NCBI GenBank assembly: GCA_023974075.1
Contig: CM043790.1
Span: forward strand, 22,971,126-23,035,125
Length of the DNA stretch: 64,000 nucleotides
Reading direction: 5' to 3'
From: Chaenocephalus aceratus
Taxonomy: Eukaryota; Chordata; Actinopteri; Perciformes; Channichthyidae
Shown: positions 11,462 through 26,100 of the stretch, in pieces
Layout of the letters: every line of letters begins with the position of its first letter
How positions within the stretch are numbered: position 1 is the first letter of the stretch
Notes under the pieces: model-generated
Told to the model about the DNA's origin: nothing
Database searches by the model: none
The model's input: the letters and a program-made list of their open reading frames with translations, nothing else
Translations under genes and position numbers: made by a program

Positions 11462-11726
11462 GTTCACAGACCTGATAGACTCCTGTGCTAAAGTGGACCT
11501 GGCCCTGCTGTCGCCCCAAAAGAAAGACTACTGGTCCATGCTGGCTTACAATCGCTCCAAACTCTGCAACATCCTCTTCAGCAACGAGCTCCACCGCCGC
11601 CTCTCCCCTCACGGTGTCACATCCAACGCGGTGCATCCTGGGAACATGATGTACACCTCCATCCACAGAAGCTGGTGGCTGATGACCTTTATCTTCTCTC
11701 TGGTTAGACCCTTCACCAAGTCTATG
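11462..11726 (+). CDS. wwox: wwox exon 8 (SDR catalytic Tyr-Lys exon, partial CDS)
   Basis: This 265-bp exon starts with the last base of an Arg codon and ends on a codon boundary (PFTKSM), before the donor GTAGGA. It encodes FTDLIDSC, then [19 protein letters not shown], then the conserved [24 protein letters not shown] is the SDR YxxxK catalytic motif; the Ser of LLSP lies 12 residues before the Tyr, as does the catalytic Ser281 in human WWOX. NAVHPG is the Pro-Gly motif after the active site. It is highly similar to the human protein across the whole exon, with matching length and phase. Read-through into the intron would add 11 codons and a stop at 11762. The next coding exon should begin at the QQGAATT segment and is not in the window. 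Confidence 0.97.
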
Positions 11727-13502
11727 GTAGGACACAAAATCAATTTGAAAGAAGTGTTATAACCTTGTGACTGCTAAAACTGTAACACAACCTGATCAAT
11801 GGCCGCCAACTGAAAACCTTTTATAACCTACAGATGTTGGTAACTACCAGATTGGATTGGTTTACATTTGGTAACTTGAAGAGTTAATCTGTAACCTGCT
11901 CTCATTTCCTACATGGAAAGAAAGCCGGTGAATTTACCACACTATATTTTCGTTCTCGTGTCCCTTACTCAGCGTATATATTTGTCTTGGCACGTTCCAG
12001 GGAGAGAGGAGAGGAAAGGGATGGAGAGGGGTTGATCTGCTGAGTGCTGAGGGCTCAGGGAGAGAGCCTGGGTTTCACAGATAGAGAGATAGTCTGTGGT
12101 TTGTTTTCCTCTTCCTCCTGTCACTGTTTATTTAACTCCGAGAGGCGGTTCCCCTATCCTCTCACAAGGGTAGGCGATATTCCAGATCCTGTGTAGCGCG
12201 ACTATTAGGTTACAGTAAATGCACTGCACAAACTCAAGTCTCTACTCCTTTGCAGTCATGTACTCCAGAGTACTAAGATAATTATCTCTGTCAAATATGT
12301 TTTTACCATCTACCCCATTCCCATCAGGAGAACCTATTACCAGATATTTTCAGATGCATTATCTGAAGTTTTATCTGAGCGTCATATTAGCAGGCTTACT
12401 CAACTTTATATTTCACAGACCTGTCTGAGAGCAGAGATACAGTAAAGTCGTTATGTCCTCACAGGCTGAGGGGTACACAGGACTCCAGGTGCTGTGCCAG
12501 AGAGACCTGCAGTGTTTTATCTGTGTAATTTAGAAACATAAAACAAGATTCCCTTGGAGAATTGACACTTGAGTGTGATGGTGGTGGGAGTTAGCGTGTC
12601 CCTGTGACCCTGGGAGCTGTGTTATTGGGTTAACAGATAGGGTCTTCCTTTGGTAAACTTGTACCATGATAAGGGGCTTGGTAAACACAGTTATCATTCT
12701 GTGGTGGGGAAGGAGCTAAAGGTCCCGCAGAAGATACATCTGAATAAAGTTTCAAGTATCAAATACATACAAGTTCTGTGCCTTCATTTTTAAGGACTCT
12801 TCTGATTTGAAATTGGCCTCTATACATCTTTGTAGGTAGGCCTCCCCTTTTTTGGCCTATGCTCTCAGTGCTTTGGAGTATCTGGCTCTCTAGTTTGTCT
12901 CTCTTTGTGTTCAGAGGAAGGGATGGGGACTTCTCATAGCTATGTTTACCTTACAAGAGTAATGCACTGAACATTGTGAGTGGGTCTTGCTGGACGGCTG
13001 GTTTCAAACACACAATGCTTTTACCCAGGAGTCTGCTGTTTGAGTTCGGTGTGAAACCATAATTGATTTATTCAACTTGTAACTTTTGAACTGAAGTAAC
13101 ACCTCTTCTATACTTATTTAAAATAAACCACATCTTATTTTGAAAATATTGTTTGCATCTAAGTGTATTTTGACAATTGTGTTGCCTGAGACACATAAAG
13201 TAGCGCATAACAGATATCTTACAAACCTTGTGTGAAGGTATTATGACTTTATTGCTCACCTGGGCAATGTTGGATCAAGCTCTGAAGAGAGGAGGTTAAA
13301 GGTCCCATCATATGCCTTTCTGGTTATTACCCGTCCCCTTGTGTGTTATGTAGCTTTTCCTCATGTAAACGGTCTGCAGAGTCACAAACCCTCAAAGTAC
13401 ACCCTGTAGCGAGTACAACTCGAACACAGAAAAGACCTGTCTATGCTGCCCCAGAACGCCTCTTGGAGATGTTTTCTTCTGGGGCAGGTTGACGTCACTA
13501 AG

Positions 13503-13530
13503 TCCATTTGGACCAATTGGTCCAAATGGA
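13503..13530. repeat. 28-bp perfect palindrome plus partial repeats
   Basis: TCCATTTGGACCAA followed by its exact complement, centred on AATT. Two further ATGGACCAATCCGC units follow, up to the start of the CA array. Confidence 0.92.
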
Positions 13531-13554
13531 CCAATCCGCCTAAATGGACCAATC

Positions 13555-13743
<189 letters not shown>

Positions 13744-14217
13744 TCAGCCTGAGCTCCGCGGAGCTCCACAGAGCTCAGACCCCACGCAGCAACCAGGAAA
13801 CGACACCAGTAAGCCGGCTCACACTGTCCGCTCCTCGGAGCAGCGAGCCCCGCAACGTCCCGCCAACACGGCACCCAGACCCCACGCAGCATTCTCATCT
13901 GTTTGTCATTACTGGTGTCCTTTTCTGGTTGCTAACAAACGCCATTGTAACACATAATCACTGATGTTCAGCTGTAACGGTGGTAGACTAATCAGAACAG
14001 AGTGGGCAAGCTGACCAATCAGAGCACACAGTGGGCTCTTGGGGGCGGGGGCAGGAGCTCCAACAAGGCGTGTAGGACAGAGAGTGAATACACAGACTAT
14101 ACAGAGATGCTGTATGAAAAAAAAACAATGTGATTTTGGAACATTGTAAATCTATTCTAGTAGACCTCAACAATGGAATTATGATAAGTAGAAATGGCCA
14201 AGACATGGGACCTTTAA

Positions 14218-17200
14218 GATAAATAGTCTGTCTGATCTGAACCTGGGTGATGATATGTTATTGGTCTTCTTGAAAATGAATAACACATTTTCATGCCATA
14301 CAAACATTTTCTCATGCAGTTTTTGCATTGGAATGAGTTGTAACACATCTACTGTACAGTAACTATTTCCTGTCAATAGCATCTAAATAACATCACAAAG
14401 TTAAACAGCTCAGGTTTCCTCTCAAGGCAATAACCTCTATCGTACAGCAACTCTAGTGAGTGTGTGGGTGTACAACACATGACTGCATAAGAGTGTTCAT
14501 AGCACATGTGTGTGCTTATAAGGTGGCGTAAGGTGCCGGAGGTTAACGTCCTCACACACCTTGGATATGAACGATAAAATACAACAGCATGATTTATCTT
14601 CGTCTATATTGTGTCCTCTGCTCTGTAATACTTTTCAATTGATAGCAGCTCTCTACCCTTTAGGCTCCATGGCCTCCTAATATATGCTTTACTTTGACTA
14701 TTACATCTTTCCATTAGCTAGTCTTCATACTTTATCAATTTAGTGTTTGCACTGAAGGGAAAATGTGATGTGTTGAAAGGCAGCGTGTTGGAGTTTTAGT
14801 GAAGCGTTATTCTGATCCATCATGTCTGACAGAGACAAGGCCCCGGGCCGTCATTTGTCTCTCCTCCTTCTGACATGGCATGAGAGATGAGAGGAACTAC
14901 TCTTCAGCACCTTTCGCAAAATGCCACGCTGAACATTTCCTCAATTTGACTTTTCACTAAACACTCCACTCCCCTTTTACCGTCTCGAACATTTGTCTCT
15001 TTCATCATTTGCTGTCTTGTTTCAATCTATAAACCTGGTCTGAGTCAATTTCCGCTGGACCAAAATCAGTTTAACATGCTTTCACAACTGGATCATTTGG
15101 AAGTGTACCCTAGAGTGTATGACACTGTGCTGTTCCTCGTGTGTGTGAGAGAGGGGTGTGTAACATTTTGGATGCGAGCGCACAGATGCAATTAGCAGAG
15201 CGGTTTCTCCTCCAGAACGGGGCTATGGCTTTTCTACACGTGGTTAATTAAACGTAGTGTGGATGTTAGTAAATATTAAAGGACAAAGGTAGAGCTAGTA
15301 ATTAAATTCTGGCGTGCTGACACAGCGATTAGCCTAAACTCATGTCTGATAAAGGCCACACACAGACACACAGACACACAGACACACACACACAGAGGCA
15401 CACCCTTAAGCTGAGCATTTGCTCTTATTTAAATCTGGGCTTGATAAGGCCCCTGAAAGTGTATCCTCTTTAAAACCCCACTCCTCACTCCTTCTGCCCC
15501 CACATTAAGGGCTTAATAAAACAGTGATATTATTTCAGTTATTGGTTGCAGGGATATGAAGATGGTATCGCTTTAATTGCTTGCGTACGCTTGCGGGATC
15601 CATGGAGATTGTTCTGGGATGCAAACATAAGCAGAATGTCGACTCCAAAAAACAATCACAAAGCCCCCGTGTGTGTTCTTGCGCAAATAACCAGCCTCTC
15701 ATTTAAAACACAGGTTTGATTTATAGGAGCACAGGTGGAGTGATATACAGTTGCCCTACACGAGGAAAAACACACACACGGACAAGCGCACACACATGAA
15801 TTAACAATATGGAGACGACCGAACCACCTGGAGCTACATGTGGTCCTAAATCTTTAATTTGATTGTTGCAGTAAAGACGAGGAAATGTCATGTCAGGCCA
15901 TAAGCTCCACATTTGTCCATCCAATCATGTCCATGCTTTCCTCCCTCATTAATTGTGCGTCATGCTCTCTTATTTTATCAGCGCTTCACTTTTACCCTTC
16001 ACTTTGATCTTTTTGCCACTGCCTTCTGCTCGCATATTACCAACATATATTTTGACTTCCTCAATTTTGCATCCTTTGTGTTGTGGATTCTACTTAAGGG
16101 AAAGAAACTTCTCTATTAGCAGGAAGCACAGCCCACTCTGCTATTGATGTACAGAGCTGATTTCTTTTTGCTGAGTTGAGAAAGGCATCTATAAAGAGCC
16201 ATGACATTTTAATCAGCCAAACTATCTCTCACTAACATCATGTTCCCCCCCCCGCGCCTTGATCTACTTATCAGAGATTGTGCGACCAGGCCTGTAACTC
16301 CTGTTTCTTTAATTCAGCGTGTTTAGAGTGGGAGTTTTCCCTGTGTCCTATACTGTGATTATCAGCGTTGAATGATCTGGCCTGCAGTGGTGTGAATGTG
16401 CCCAGGATATGTGTGTGTTAGATAGCGAGACTAAGGGAGAGCAAGAGAGGCAAAAACAGCGCTTATCAGAGATAATGCTCAACATTTGATTGATGCAGAT
16501 ATTAGTTGATTTATTTGATCTAGGATATTTAAGAATAAAATATTGGCTCTCTGACTTATATGCTGTAAAAGTTATTAGACAGTTTACTTTGGATCAAAAC
16601 TCATATAACTCATACAACGGCACAGAATGAATTTCAGTGACTGTTGCAGTTATTAGTTGGGCTGTAACCTTTGTGAAGTTGTCACCGTCTTGTCGCGCTG
16701 TAACGCTGACCCTGTGACATTTTGTTGACTGACTGATTGCTCCCTCAAGATCAGTGTACCCTCAGGCTCCTAGCAGCTGTGCTCAGCCTATACTCATCTA
16801 ATCTATACCTTAACTATAGGCACAGACAGTAGTGAGCGGAATGGAGATCAGTGTGGGCAGTGGCTCCAGTACCTCATCATAATGGATAGAAAGAGGGGAG
16901 GGAGGTGTTATGGGCAAAGGCCTAAGAGGCGCCTCTGGTCCAATCAGACAGCTGAGTTCCCCCAGGGGCCGGTTTCATCAGCGCTCTCGCCTAGTCCCAT
17001 GCTTCTTAACGTTTTAGCATGATTATTTTACCCAGGATCCTGCCTCGGGCACCAGGCCACCTTTTTACATATGCACAGGCTGAACTTTTGACCAGGCACC
17101 AGCAGTCGGGACTGTATTAGAGAAACGGTTGTTCTGTCATGAGATGTGGGACCGCCATTAGCTCCTGCAACCAGGAGCTCTCTCTTGCACCTCGAGGGTT

Positions 17201-17393
17201 AACCCCAGAGACAGGACCTGAAACGGAGACATCAGCATTACAATACAACGTGCAGCGGTGCTGTATGTGAACACAGCAGCCACTTTTACCTCAGTGTTCT
17301 TTATCAGCTTCTCTCCTGCAGACAGACATGGGGTCAGGTGCTCTATCTGGTGTAGCACACAGACGCTGCTGAACACACCCGGGCAACCTCTGC
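14218..17393. other. Intronic stretch with no recognised feature
   Basis: Unique-looking AT-rich sequence with a short interrupted CA tract (about 15357-15403) and a C run near 16246. No exon, RNA gene or defined transposon end was seen. Confidence 0.6.
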
Positions 17394-17417
17394 GTGTGTG
17401 TGTGTGTGTGTGTGTGT
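17394..17417. repeat. (GT)12 microsatellite
   Basis: Short perfect GT run in intron 8. Confidence 0.88.
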
Positions 17418-17970
17418 TAGTGCTCCGGTATTGTGTGTGGTGCTCAACCATGTGGAAAGAAAGAGGAGCAGAGGTCCCAATCTCCCCGCCAGCCCCCCTT
17501 CCCCTCCGTGGGGTTAGATGAGCTGCCAGGCCCTTGTAATAGAGTCCTCTTGGATGATTAGGAGCTACGCAGGAGGGGGTCAGCTCCAGTCTGACTGGAG
17601 ACACTGTGTAGGTTTCTTCACAGGGGTAGTGGATATTACACATTATGCCACTTGGTATGAGGTTCACATTCTCAGAGTGGACTTCTCTGATGATGCACCA
17701 ATTTCCTTTTATGTTTAAGATCATTTTTGAGGAACTGGTATAACGAACGTGATGTTCCAGCCAGACATTCCCTGCTGTGCTGCTGAGAGGGAAATAGACG
17801 TGGAGGAGTAGAGAGACACATAGGGGCAGAAAGACGTGTTGGTGCGGGTTGGAGAAAAGCATACAATCCTATTTGGTTGTATTGACATGTGTGTTCCTGC
17901 CCAATCCTGTTACTGGGATTATTGTCCACGGAGATACCATTTCATTAAAGAAAACACACACACATGCTCC

Positions 17971-18217
<247 letters not shown>

Positions 18218-19004
18218 GCACACGCAAGCACACGCACATGGTCGGTGAACAGAGATGGCCTGAGGCCTGGTTATGCGCTCCATTGCACAGGGAAACTGTG
18301 TAAATGGTTTATTGTGGATGAGTTGATGTGATGGAGAGCGTGTCTGGATCAATAAAGAACCAATCAAATGCTGACAGTCTGCTACTGTATGCAGTCAGTC
18401 ATTCACCCCTCCTGCCTGCGTACAGTTATACAACATGAGTGTGAAGGAGGTAAGAACAATATCCCTGTTGAAAGAACAAAGTAGTAATTTTTTAACAACC
18501 GAACTTCCAAAAATGTAATTCAATTGTAGCCGCTTGGCAATGTTGATGTCTTTTTACAAAATACATTTTTATCCCAGTGCACATTACCACTTTTTTAAAT
18601 GAATTTCTTTCACAGACTTTTGTTTTGTTTGTGAGGAAACATTACTGAAAGCCTCAACCACATCCTCCCTGCTCCTCAGCTGCAGACACCTCAGGGAGGC
18701 CATTAGGACTGAGTCTGAGTCTGGGCTGAGTCTGAGCTGGGGCCGGGCTAAATTACCCCAGAGCTACAGGTCAGAGCCAGCTAGACCCTCATTGCCAAGG
18801 GACTCCGTCTCTAATAGAAGGGATCAGAACAGGCCAAAGAGGCAGAAAGTGACCTGGCCAGAGAGACATCCTTACTCACTTACCCTCTACTCTTCCACGG
18901 TGCCTCGCTCGCCCTCCATCCCTCTTACCTTTTGAGCTTCAGAGCTTTTCTCCAGTGAACCTCACAGAGGAGAAAGATGTAACCTATCACCCCTCACCCG
19001 ACTC

Positions 19005-19170
<166 letters not shown>

Positions 19171-20331
19171 ACTCCCTCCCCTCTTTGTTGTGACATGGAG
19201 CTGATGGACTATTTTTCAAATTGATTTCAAAAATGTACATAAGCAGCCGATCCCCTAGCCCAGATTACCTATTGATTTTTAATATGAAAAGCTCATTATA
19301 TAAGCAGGAACTGCAACACAAAAAGCTAGCCAACCTTTGCATAAATCCTTTAATTGAATTTCCAGAGCCCGTGGTTCTACATTTTTTAATTAAATCCATT
19401 TCTTTTTTTAAGGGTTGCTGTGTAATTTGCATGCTGTGAAGTGGGTGCTGTCCCAGATAAAGTGCCATTGATCCTTATTAAGGCTCACCTCTGGGCTCGC
19501 TGAAAACCAACCACAGAAATTAAATGTGCTCATGGTGCATACACTTATTGCCCGCATGATAGGATTAGAGGCAGAGAGAGAGAGTGAGGAGAGGGAGGGA
19601 GATAGAGATGGAGGGGGAAGGAATGATGGGGTAAAGGGGGGGCTTATTATTAATAGTTGTTCATATTAATGTAATATTTCACCTTTTCCTCCTCTGGGGT
19701 GAGATTGTAAAGCGCTTGTTTATAAATACAGCTGGGTCTGGGCATTGTTTGGGTTTCTCATTAAACACACTGGTCTGATGTGTTGGGGTGTTACTGTGAT
19801 TTCCCAGTTCAGAGGTAGCATTTCAATCTGTCACCGCACCGAGAGATATGACCTCATGCTCATGTTCAACACATCTTCCTGAAAAACATGTTTTTATTTT
19901 GGATTCAAACAGGCTTCTTTTAAATGAAACACATGATCATATCCAGTATCTCATTGGTCTTCAGGAGGTCACAGTCTGTCATCTTTTTTAAGGAAAGGGT
20001 GTTTAACCACCGATTTAGATGAAATGATACTTCATTGTCTCGCCCCGACCCTATTTAGCATCAGGTAGCGGTGAGCGTGCGAGCGGTGGTTTTTATCCTG
20101 CGTTTGTGCTCAGTGATAGCTGGTGGAGCAGGCCTCTCCTTCCTGTCTTCCTATACGCAGACAGTTGAGTAAATCAATAGGGATTAACCTGTGACCCCAG
20201 CCACATACTTATAGCCCAGTCCTCGCTGCTCACACATCTTTCATCAGTTTCACTTAAACACTGCACCTCACTCAATAAGGCACCACACACTAATTCATTT
20301 GAAAGATGGAGAGGCCCCTATCACAGACCTT

Positions 20332-20373
20332 GCACGCACGCACGTACGCACGCACGCACGCACACGCACACAC
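20332..20373. repeat. (CACG)n tract
   Basis: Imperfect GCAC units grading into CACA, about 42 bp. Alternating purine-pyrimidine throughout. Confidence 0.85.
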
Positions 20374-20639
20374 AGTCATCTGAATTGAGTGAACATATTC
20401 AGTACATGCATAGTGAGGCAATGCTACTGATTGTATGTTTTTCTTATTGATTAGTCCTCCAATTATGTATTTGATTATTTAAATCAGCGTTTTGAGTATA
20501 AAATAAAAAGGTGAACATATGTGCATTTTGCTTATATTGGTCACTTAAACAATTACAGATCAAAAATAGTAGTGCTGGGATTTTCTCGGAGCAGCTTTGA
20601 GGTTTACAAATGAGTCTATAGGTATTTAGATTTTAAGAT

Positions 20640-20704
20640 TTTAATGCCTGTACACTTGTAATTTCCCAATTTGAGATCGATAAAGTACTTCTCTATCTAT
20701 CTAT
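20640..20704 (+). mobile_element. Possible LINE/SINE 3' end with (TCTA)n tail
   Basis: AATTTCCCAATTTGAGATCG, then ATAAAGTACTTCTCTATC and TATCTATG. An AATTTCCC...ATAAAGTA...(CTAT)n ending is the usual 3' end of several fish retroposons. Only about 65 bp are recognisable. Confidence 0.55.
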
Positions 20705-23026
20705 GGCTGAAAGTATTCCCACGATAAATGTCAGAAGGTAAGAAACATCTTTTCGGTTTATTTTCTCTTTTGATACATCGAAGAACAAAAAGAAAGACGC
20801 ATGTGACGACGATCTAATTCAGTCTTTAAAAGAATCTTGATCTTGGTGCAGGTTTGTATTTTTGTATGCACAGACACACAATCTGCATTCTCTCCTTTTT
20901 TTCTCTCCTCCTCTTGAAATATTGACACCGGCTGACTGATTGGTCTGATGTCTCTGTATCTTTTGTGTACATGTCCATGTGGAAATGTGGGTGTTGGTGT
21001 GAGGTGCACGTATGAGAGTGTGTGTGTGTGTATGTTTGTGTGTTGAGCAATGCAGTGTCAGCAGCTTGTGCTGCAACTATTGACCCAGGTCTGTCCTCTG
21101 CTCTGACTGGCTTGTGTCCCTAACTTGTCATCTCTCTCTCTCTCCCTCCCTCTTCCTATCTATCTCTCTCTCTCGCTCTCTCTCTGGTGGCTGATCTTCT
21201 TGTGAGTTGATTAAAGTTTTGCCACCTTTTTAAAAGTGATTGTTCCTATCTAACATCTCAATATATCCTGCTAGCTTTGTCCTTGTCCAGTATTGTTTCT
21301 TTTTATGTTAGCATCTTTCTCCACCACACATTTAGCATTAAACACATTGATCTGATAGGGGTTCGAGATATGAATGACCTCAGTAATGCACAGACCGGTA
21401 CCTGAGCGCTCAGCAATGCTTTTAACCCACAAACAGGTTCACATAAAGCTCTTCGCTGAGTGATGGTTGAAGGTCACACACAGAGTAGGGTGTCCGTTTC
21501 TCTTGGGACAAACCTAAATAACAGCAACGCCTCACCTCTCTTTACCCTGATTGTACAAATAGATTGATGATTAATTTCCCGTATTTTGCCTTTTTTTTTC
21601 TATTTGCATTCTATAATCACCCCATCACTTATTCCACTTTCTCTTTCACTCTTTCTTCTAGTGCATCACTCTCTCTCAGGTGGGCAGACACACACAGGAG
21701 CGCCTCAGTGACGTGTGTGGGGGGGCTGGCCAGAAACAAAAGGCTTTGATTTCCCTCAATTCATTCCATAATCCAATCAATCAGACTAAAACAGCTTGGT
21801 TCCTTTTCTGTCCTCCTCTAACCAACCAACCATACATATTTACACATATACACCCGCACACACATGCGGAGCGCCTCCTAAATGCATGTGGATCAGGTCG
21901 TTCCAGTAGTGGGGACCCCCCCTGGGGTTAGACCACTCTATGTGTTATCGATTGCATTGCTGTTGCATGTTGTGCTCAATCATGTGTTCCATGCGTCTGC
22001 CGTTGTCCTCTCCCACCTGGCCCATTAGATTAGGCTAATGCATTCAACCATTGATTAGTCATTACACTCAGACCTGATCAGCCAATCGCCTACCTGCTTT
22101 GACTCCACTTGACCCGTGAACCCTGAATCTCATGTCATCTGGCCAACTTTAACATGTTAAACACACACACGCCGCTCACAGCTCTATCTGATGCGTGGCA
22201 TGTCGGGGGGGTTGTTGTGAGGTTCAGCTGGGTTCACTACCTGTGTGATATTCAATACTGATAGCATTTGCACGCATTTCCTAATCACATGCATCAGAGA
22301 GCTATAGATTGCATCATTGCGCATGGAACTGTTGAACCTGTCATTGATCTCACAGTTTGAGTGAACGAGCGTGTTGATTGGAGAGTATAAGAGCTCTTTA
22401 TGGAAGTCACAGTGAGACCAAGAGGTGTGAAAGGGTTGTGAGTGTTTGATTTGTTTCTCAATCTCTGTTTAATTTTACTTCAACATTTCTATTTTATACT
22501 ATTTCATACTATTTATTTGTACCCTGTTAATCGTATTTGACAGCCACAGTTACTACTGTACTTTGCAGACTAAATAACAACACATGTGATCAGTCACAGA
22601 TTAAAGAAGAAGCAGATTCAGAGATATTTATTTTAAATACTTTATATATCACATATTTATCACATGACCTGATGACAACATTGCCCACAATTAAGCGCAA
22701 GGAGCAACAATTCAGTCAGGACTTCTTGTGTTAGCTTTGTAGCTGCAAACGACTCCTCAAGCTGAGATAAAGAGGGAGCTAGGTTTATTATTCCCTCCTC
22801 AGGGCTTTTCTACTTTTCAAAATGTCCGAATCCTGCTGTTAAGCCACATTTTGTTTTTACATAGTATTTCACAATACATTTAAAGGGACTCTAAGGCAAT
22901 TCCCCTTTAATAGCTTTACCTTTACATGCGTTTATGTATCAATATTGTCCATCCAACAATATACTAAGCAATATTATAAACATGCCAGTGTCTGTTCTGC
23001 TGCATAATGACCACTTTTACTGTTAA

Positions 23027-23107
23027 TATAATTACGTTTTAATACAGTTCTGATATAATTACGTTTTAATACAGTTCTGATATAATCACGTTTTAATACA
23101 GTTCTGA
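23027..23107. repeat. 27-bp tandem repeat, three copies
   Basis: Unit TATAATTACGTTTTAATACA followed by GTTCTGA, repeated three times in 81 bp. Copy 3 has one T-to-C change (ATCACG). Confidence 0.93.
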
Positions 23108-26100
23108 ATGCAGGACTTTACCTTGTAATAAAGTCATTTTAAGGGTAGTTCTGTTACTTTTACTTAAATCATTTGGATACTTCCTCGACGACTGGTTCCA
23201 TAATCCTGTATGAACAAACCAGAATCTTTCAAATCTATCCACCGTGGGTTCCAAGTGTTTTCCTCTCTGCCTGACCCTCCGACGTCAAGACTCTCACCTT
23301 GACAGTTGTGCTTTAGAAATAATTAGTCCCTCCCTTCTACCACTCCCATCCTCCTTATTTCCTCTTCTCCTTCTTTTTGCCCTCTCTACAGTATTGAGTC
23401 TGTCTGTGAGGAATGGCTGTTTTAGGGACAGTCCCATTGGTGTGTGCGTGTGTGTGTGAAGCACAGACCTGAGTGATCGGGGATAGATGTCTTCATTGGA
23501 TATGAGCTGGCTACTCCGTGGCTCTGCATTACATTTGTATTGAATAGGAAACTAATGATTGGATAATTGTATTGATGTGTCTGATATTGAACATATAAAC
23601 AAAATGTTCTTTTGAAGCATTGTGTGAGTGCTGCGCCCCGGGGGGAGGGAGCAGTCCCAGTTGTGCTTAAGAAAGAATAAGTCCATGCTGAGTCCATAGT
23701 GTATTGGAAAAGAGAGCGAATGGATCGATGGGGACTCGGTGCTTGAGACACACTTTAATTGTATTATTTTCTTTGAGATTTCTGTCCTCTCATATCCATC
23801 TCAACGCCGAAGTGACAGATTTGATATGTATTGCACACATTGTCATGAAGACAGATATGAATTTATTGAACAGTTTCAAAAAGGAATTTGTTCTGCTTTT
23901 ATGAGTCGACCCTTACGGACCACGAGGGGGTTGTACTGCTCGACAAAGGAACTGTCTTTTTGTGTTTTCAGTCGTTTTTTGGTTAGTTCTCTGATGCCTT
24001 TTTGTTTACGTTAAATGAATGCTGTGCCGCTGCTGCTTGGAAATCCTCTGAATCAAACACTTACAACTTTCTCAAAGTGGAGATGGACTGTTTCTTTTAC
24101 TGTAAGTTTGATGGTAACAGATCAAAGAGATGAAAGATGGCAAGACTCAGAGTGGAGGAAACTTGTTTAATTAAAATGAAGCGATGAAGAGGGGATAGAG
24201 GGATGTTCTTTGATGCGTGTTCTGGATGCACTGTATACGTTATGCAGTTATTATATGCGATTTTTGTTTAAGAGGTTCCAGCAGAGGGTGGGACAGTAGG
24301 AGGTGTTGCAGACTCAGGGAAGGAGAGAAGCAAGGAGTGAGCTTGATGAAGTTTCTGATTATCCCACCTCCTCTGGCACCGGGAAGAATTACTGAATGCC
24401 ATTTGGGTCAGTGCTCTTTATGGAACTACATTTATGAAATACATCTCTTCCCCTTTTTTGTTCTCTCTTTCTGTCTCTCCCTCTCTGTATCTCTCCCTTC
24501 CTCCCTCTTTCTCCTCTAATTGGAGATGCAATAAAGGTGCGTGGGGTCAGTGGTTCTTCAAGGTGAGGCCGCATGTGTGTCTCGCTCTTATGTTCCCCTC
24601 CAGACACACGCTCAAACCCACGGAGAAGTGTCCTTTTCTGCCTTGCTCACAGAAACCACAGGCCTAAAACCTCAAACACCTGAACTCACACCACTCACCC
24701 GCTCTGTTATAAGTTTCCTTCAGTAATATACGGCTCTATCAGTCTGCAGCTCCATGCTTCCTGCCCTGCCCTCCTCTCAACTCTGCTCCATGTCCTTGTG
24801 CCAGCCTGCTAAGCTAGAGGGCACGCTGTGGGTGAATCAGAGACAGAGCTCTGCCAACACACCCAGCGGGAGAGGCAATGCCTCAAGAGAGGGAAAAGGG
24901 AAAACATGAAGATGTGAGGGGGGGGGGGGATTTGGACTGGTTGGAAATGACTGAAAGGAGAAAAAGAAAGACATTAAAAACAATTCTTCACTGAGTATTT
25001 TAGTGTAGATTGACAAAGAGTTCATACAAAAATGAAGATTGAACGACCTTCTCTGTCATTCCTTCTCCTGAATACGTTTTTTTGTGTTGAGGTTCCAAAG
25101 CCGGTGCAACGCCACAAGTTCACAATGAAGAGCAAGCCCTTTGTCTGATGAGCGCAAAGACCCCAGTACCACTTCCGGCCAGTAGGGGTCATTGTAGTTC
25201 AACTGACTGAGCAGAACAGGCCCATCAGTGAAGTTGGAAGCTGCGGGACAGCGAGCTGTGCTTCATTTTGCTCATTGAGTCACAACTCTGTTGTCACATG
25301 ATTTACTGAAGGCATGCAATTACAATCTGCATTTATTTAAAAAGCCAAAAATAATTTTAATCTTCCTCATTCTGTTTTGCTTTTTGATAGGAGTTGCACA
25401 CATGTAATGGATGGGGACCACTGCATGAGGCCTCGGGTCATTTAGGTGGTCTTGATGCACCTCTCACTGAAGTAAGGTTGCTGACGGCACAGAGCTTAGT
25501 GGGTCTTTTGATGTAATTCCTCATGATTCCTTGTTTTGCTTCAACACAAAGTACCAAAAGTGCAAGGCGGGTAAGATCAGGTTTACACTTGTGAATGAAC
25601 AACACACCACCCTCTGCTTCACCTGCCGCTTTCGCCTAATTGATTTAGCACTTGGGCTGGTAATGTAATGTCCAGGATGAAGAGGGCTTTGCAAAGTCTT
25701 TGCCCCCAGGTATTGCTTGAGACACCAGTGCTGAGGAAATAATTGCAGAGTGTGTCCTCTTTAAAAGGCTGCCTCGATCACCAGGATGTCGGAGTGCTGA
25801 GGAGGGACAAACTCTCCCTTTCTTTCTTACTTCCTCTCTGCATGTCTCTTCATATATTTGACTGTCATACAACATGCATCTCTCTACCTGTAGACTTTTA
25901 AAAATGGTGTTAGGATTGAAATGATCCTTTCTTCTGTGAACACTCAAACACATTCTATTAAACGTTTTGTAAAAGGGTGTCAAAAGCACCCGTTTCCATG
26001 ATGGTTTTTGACATGTAACAAATATCTATATTCTGTATTAGTTGAATCTTAACACTATGCTCATTTAAAACTCTTATTCGCCACCCTTAATTGGTGTATA

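Noticed and set aside
11727..11762. Possible alternative wwox C-terminus by read-through past exon 8 (11 codons then stop)
   Set aside because: A usable donor (GTAGGA) follows exon 8 and no clear poly(A) signal was seen directly after the stop; intron retention cannot be supported from sequence alone.
12719..12740. AAAGGTCCCGCAG as an end of a second TTAA element
   Set aside because: No TTAA directly outside and no matching inverted end within a plausible distance.
17158..17862. 234-codon minus-strand open frame
   Set aside because: Part is a GT run; the rest has no recognisable motif, no splice context and lies inside the wwox intron. Chance open frame.
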